A stretch of 33,430 nt of DNA from JANRKN01 sp033763435 (GTDB lineage Bacteria > Planctomycetota > Phycisphaerae > Phycisphaerales > UBA1924): NCBI GenBank assembly GCA_033763435.1, contig JANRKN010000142.1, forward strand, positions 1 through 33,430, written 5' to 3'. Position 1 is the first letter of the stretch. Every line of letters begins with the position of its first letter. The notes beneath the pieces were generated by a model. That model ran no database searches. It saw nothing but the letters and a program-made list of their open reading frames with translations, and had not been told where the DNA came from. The position numbers and the translations under genes were made by a program. Of the stretch, positions 32,617 to 33,430 are shown piece by piece.

Positions 32617-32952
32617 TTTGGCCCACGTTCCGGGAGGATTTGCGACTGGGTCCGCCGTGGGCGACGTCTCTGGCCTTCCGCACGCCATAACCAGCTTCCG
32701 TCCACCCGGCGGCCCGCGGGGGCGATTTGGGGCCAAAGTCTCTCCAGGTCTCTCTTCCGGGCGGGCGGGGGTTAAGAGGCGAAGGCGACGGAAACGCGGC
32801 CGCAAACCCCACTGTCACGACTGCGATGTTCGCACCACGGTGTTCCGATCACGTCGGCCTGTTCATTGCGGCGCGCACGCGCTTCGGCGTTTGCATAAGG
32901 GCTCCGGAGACGATTCCGCGATGGGCGCGGCGATCGAACCCGGAGCTGCGGC
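32617..32952. other. Gene-free stretch at the start of the accessory region
   Basis: These 336 bases contain only Arg/Pro-rich frames on both strands, none with a credible ribosome site or recognisable motif, so I call no gene. An inverted repeat GCCCACG (32621-32627) and CGTGGGC (32656-32662) lies at its left end. No second copy of the tRNA 3' end was found here. An attachment site or a boundary of the mobile cassette could lie in it. Confidence 0.4.
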
Positions 32953-33171
32953 GTGACATCATCGAAGAACCCGGACAGCATGACGCCCGCAGAGCGCGAA
33001 GCGGAGATCGCGAGCATTCTGGCGCGTGGCGTGGTGCGTGCCGTTCGTGCTGAACGGGCGCGGACAGGCGGGACAACGCGGGCGATTGACGAGCATGCCA
33101 GATCTCTCGGCGATGGACTTGAACTCTCGCCGAAAGCCGCCCTCAGTGTCGCAACGCGGCCCGCGGGTTAA
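32953..33171 (+). CDS. Small protein of the DUF2924/recombinase cassette
   Basis: This is a 72-residue protein with core MTPAEREAEIASILARGVVRAVR (about residues 10-32, here shown only in part as MTPAEREAEIASILARGVVR). It resembles the small helical proteins often found just upstream of DUF2924 genes, which also end in a motif like LELSPKAALSV. Function is unknown. I chose the GTG at 32953 because GGAG lies 7 bases before it; the ATG at 32980 has no ribosome site. It ends 29 bases before the DUF2924 gene and is probably in its operon. The family resemblance is from memory and should be treated as tentative. Confidence 0.6.
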   Translation: MTSSKNPDSMTPAEREAEIASILARGVVRAVRAERARTGGTTRAIDEHARSLGDGLELSPKAALSVATRPAG

Positions 33172-33200
33172 CGCTCTCGGCCCATGCGATAGGAGATTCA

Positions 33201-33430
33201 ATGTCCGACCTGATGCAGCGACAACTCGACGACCTTGGCAAGATGACCACCAGCGACCTCGTGCAGCGGTACGAAGTTCTGCACGGCCACAAGTGCCGCA
33301 CGCGCCACCGCGCATACCTGATCCGCAAGATCGCCTGGCGGATCCAGGCCAACGCGGAGGGCGGCCTGAGCGAGCGGGCGCGGAAGCGGGCAGCAGAGCT
33401 GGCCGACCTCGCGGAGGTCCGCGTGATGGC
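33201..33430 (+). CDS. DUF2924 family protein, 3' part beyond the window
   Basis: The visible 76 residues show the DUF2924 pattern. They contain MTTSDLVQRYEVLHGHK, then RTRHRAYLIRKIAWRIQANA, then GGLSERARKRAAELADLAE. The family is small, basic and helical and probably binds nucleic acid, but its function is not established. In many bacteria it sits immediately upstream of a large serine recombinase gene, in a three-gene cassette with a small protein like the one before it. AGGAG stands 7 bases before the ATG, a strong ribosome site. The gene continues past the right edge, so a recombinase is predicted there but not seen. Confidence 0.8.
   Translation, partial: MSDLMQRQLDDLGKMTTSDLVQRYEVLHGHKCRTRHRAYLIRKIAWRIQANAEGGLSERARKRAAELADLAEVRVM

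Noticed and set aside
32537..32956. A 139-codon plus frame after the initiator tRNA
   Set aside because: It runs through both terminator hairpins, lacks a ribosome site and is Arg/Pro-rich.

Overview
The window is a dense, very GC-rich bacterial chromosome segment. Its gene set (class III glutamine synthetase, eukaryote-type UDP-sugar pyrophosphorylase, C4 zinc-ribbon coiled-coil protein, exported HEAT-type protein, a DUF2924 cassette, and trp and pdh genes scattered rather than in operons) suggests Planctomycetota, perhaps Phycisphaerae. This is an inference from gene content; no rRNA or other taxonomic marker is present.

Layout. 1-2.2 kb: phosphoglycerate mutase gpmI (C-terminus beyond the left edge) and a one-Cys-type peroxiredoxin, both on the minus strand. 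2.3-4.6 kb: a YggS/PROSC PLP-homeostasis protein (+), then convergently an HPt protein and a REC-GGDEF diguanylate cyclase (-). 5.0-11.7 kb: the three genes for pyruvate dehydrogenase E1 alpha, E1 beta and E2, interrupted by an exported 5'-nucleotidase-like protein and a GNAT acetyltransferase on the other strand. 11.8-19.4 kb: trpA, glnN (GSIII), a CAU-anticodon tRNA (probably Ile2), two MFS transporters overlapping by GTGA, and trpB. 19.5-23.5 kb: an exported alpha-helical repeat protein, cdsA and a COG1579-like zinc-ribbon protein. 23.7-26.4 kb (-): accD, a histidine-phosphatase-superfamily protein that has lost its catalytic histidines, and rpe. 26.5-28.8 kb (+): a UAP1-like pyrophosphorylase translationally coupled to an alpha/beta hydrolase. 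28.8-32.4 kb (-): a DPM1-like GT2, a GT87-like membrane glycosyltransferase and purD, joined by overlaps. 32.46 kb to the end: initiator tRNA, two tandem intrinsic terminators, then the start of a small-protein/DUF2924 cassette of the kind usually followed by a serine recombinase.

Most genes are core metabolism: glycolysis and pyruvate oxidation, tryptophan and purine synthesis, ammonium assimilation, and fatty-acid and phospholipid precursors. The strongest cross-cutting signal concerns expression. Seven protein genes carry a -10-like TANNNT hexamer 5 to 8 bases before the start codon, which predicts leaderless mRNAs. Others have ordinary Shine-Dalgarno leaders. The most striking single protein is the inactive-looking phosphatase at 24.6-25.4 kb. 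The only accessory DNA is at the right edge, next to the initiator tRNA. I found no CRISPR array, insertion sequence or complete defence system.
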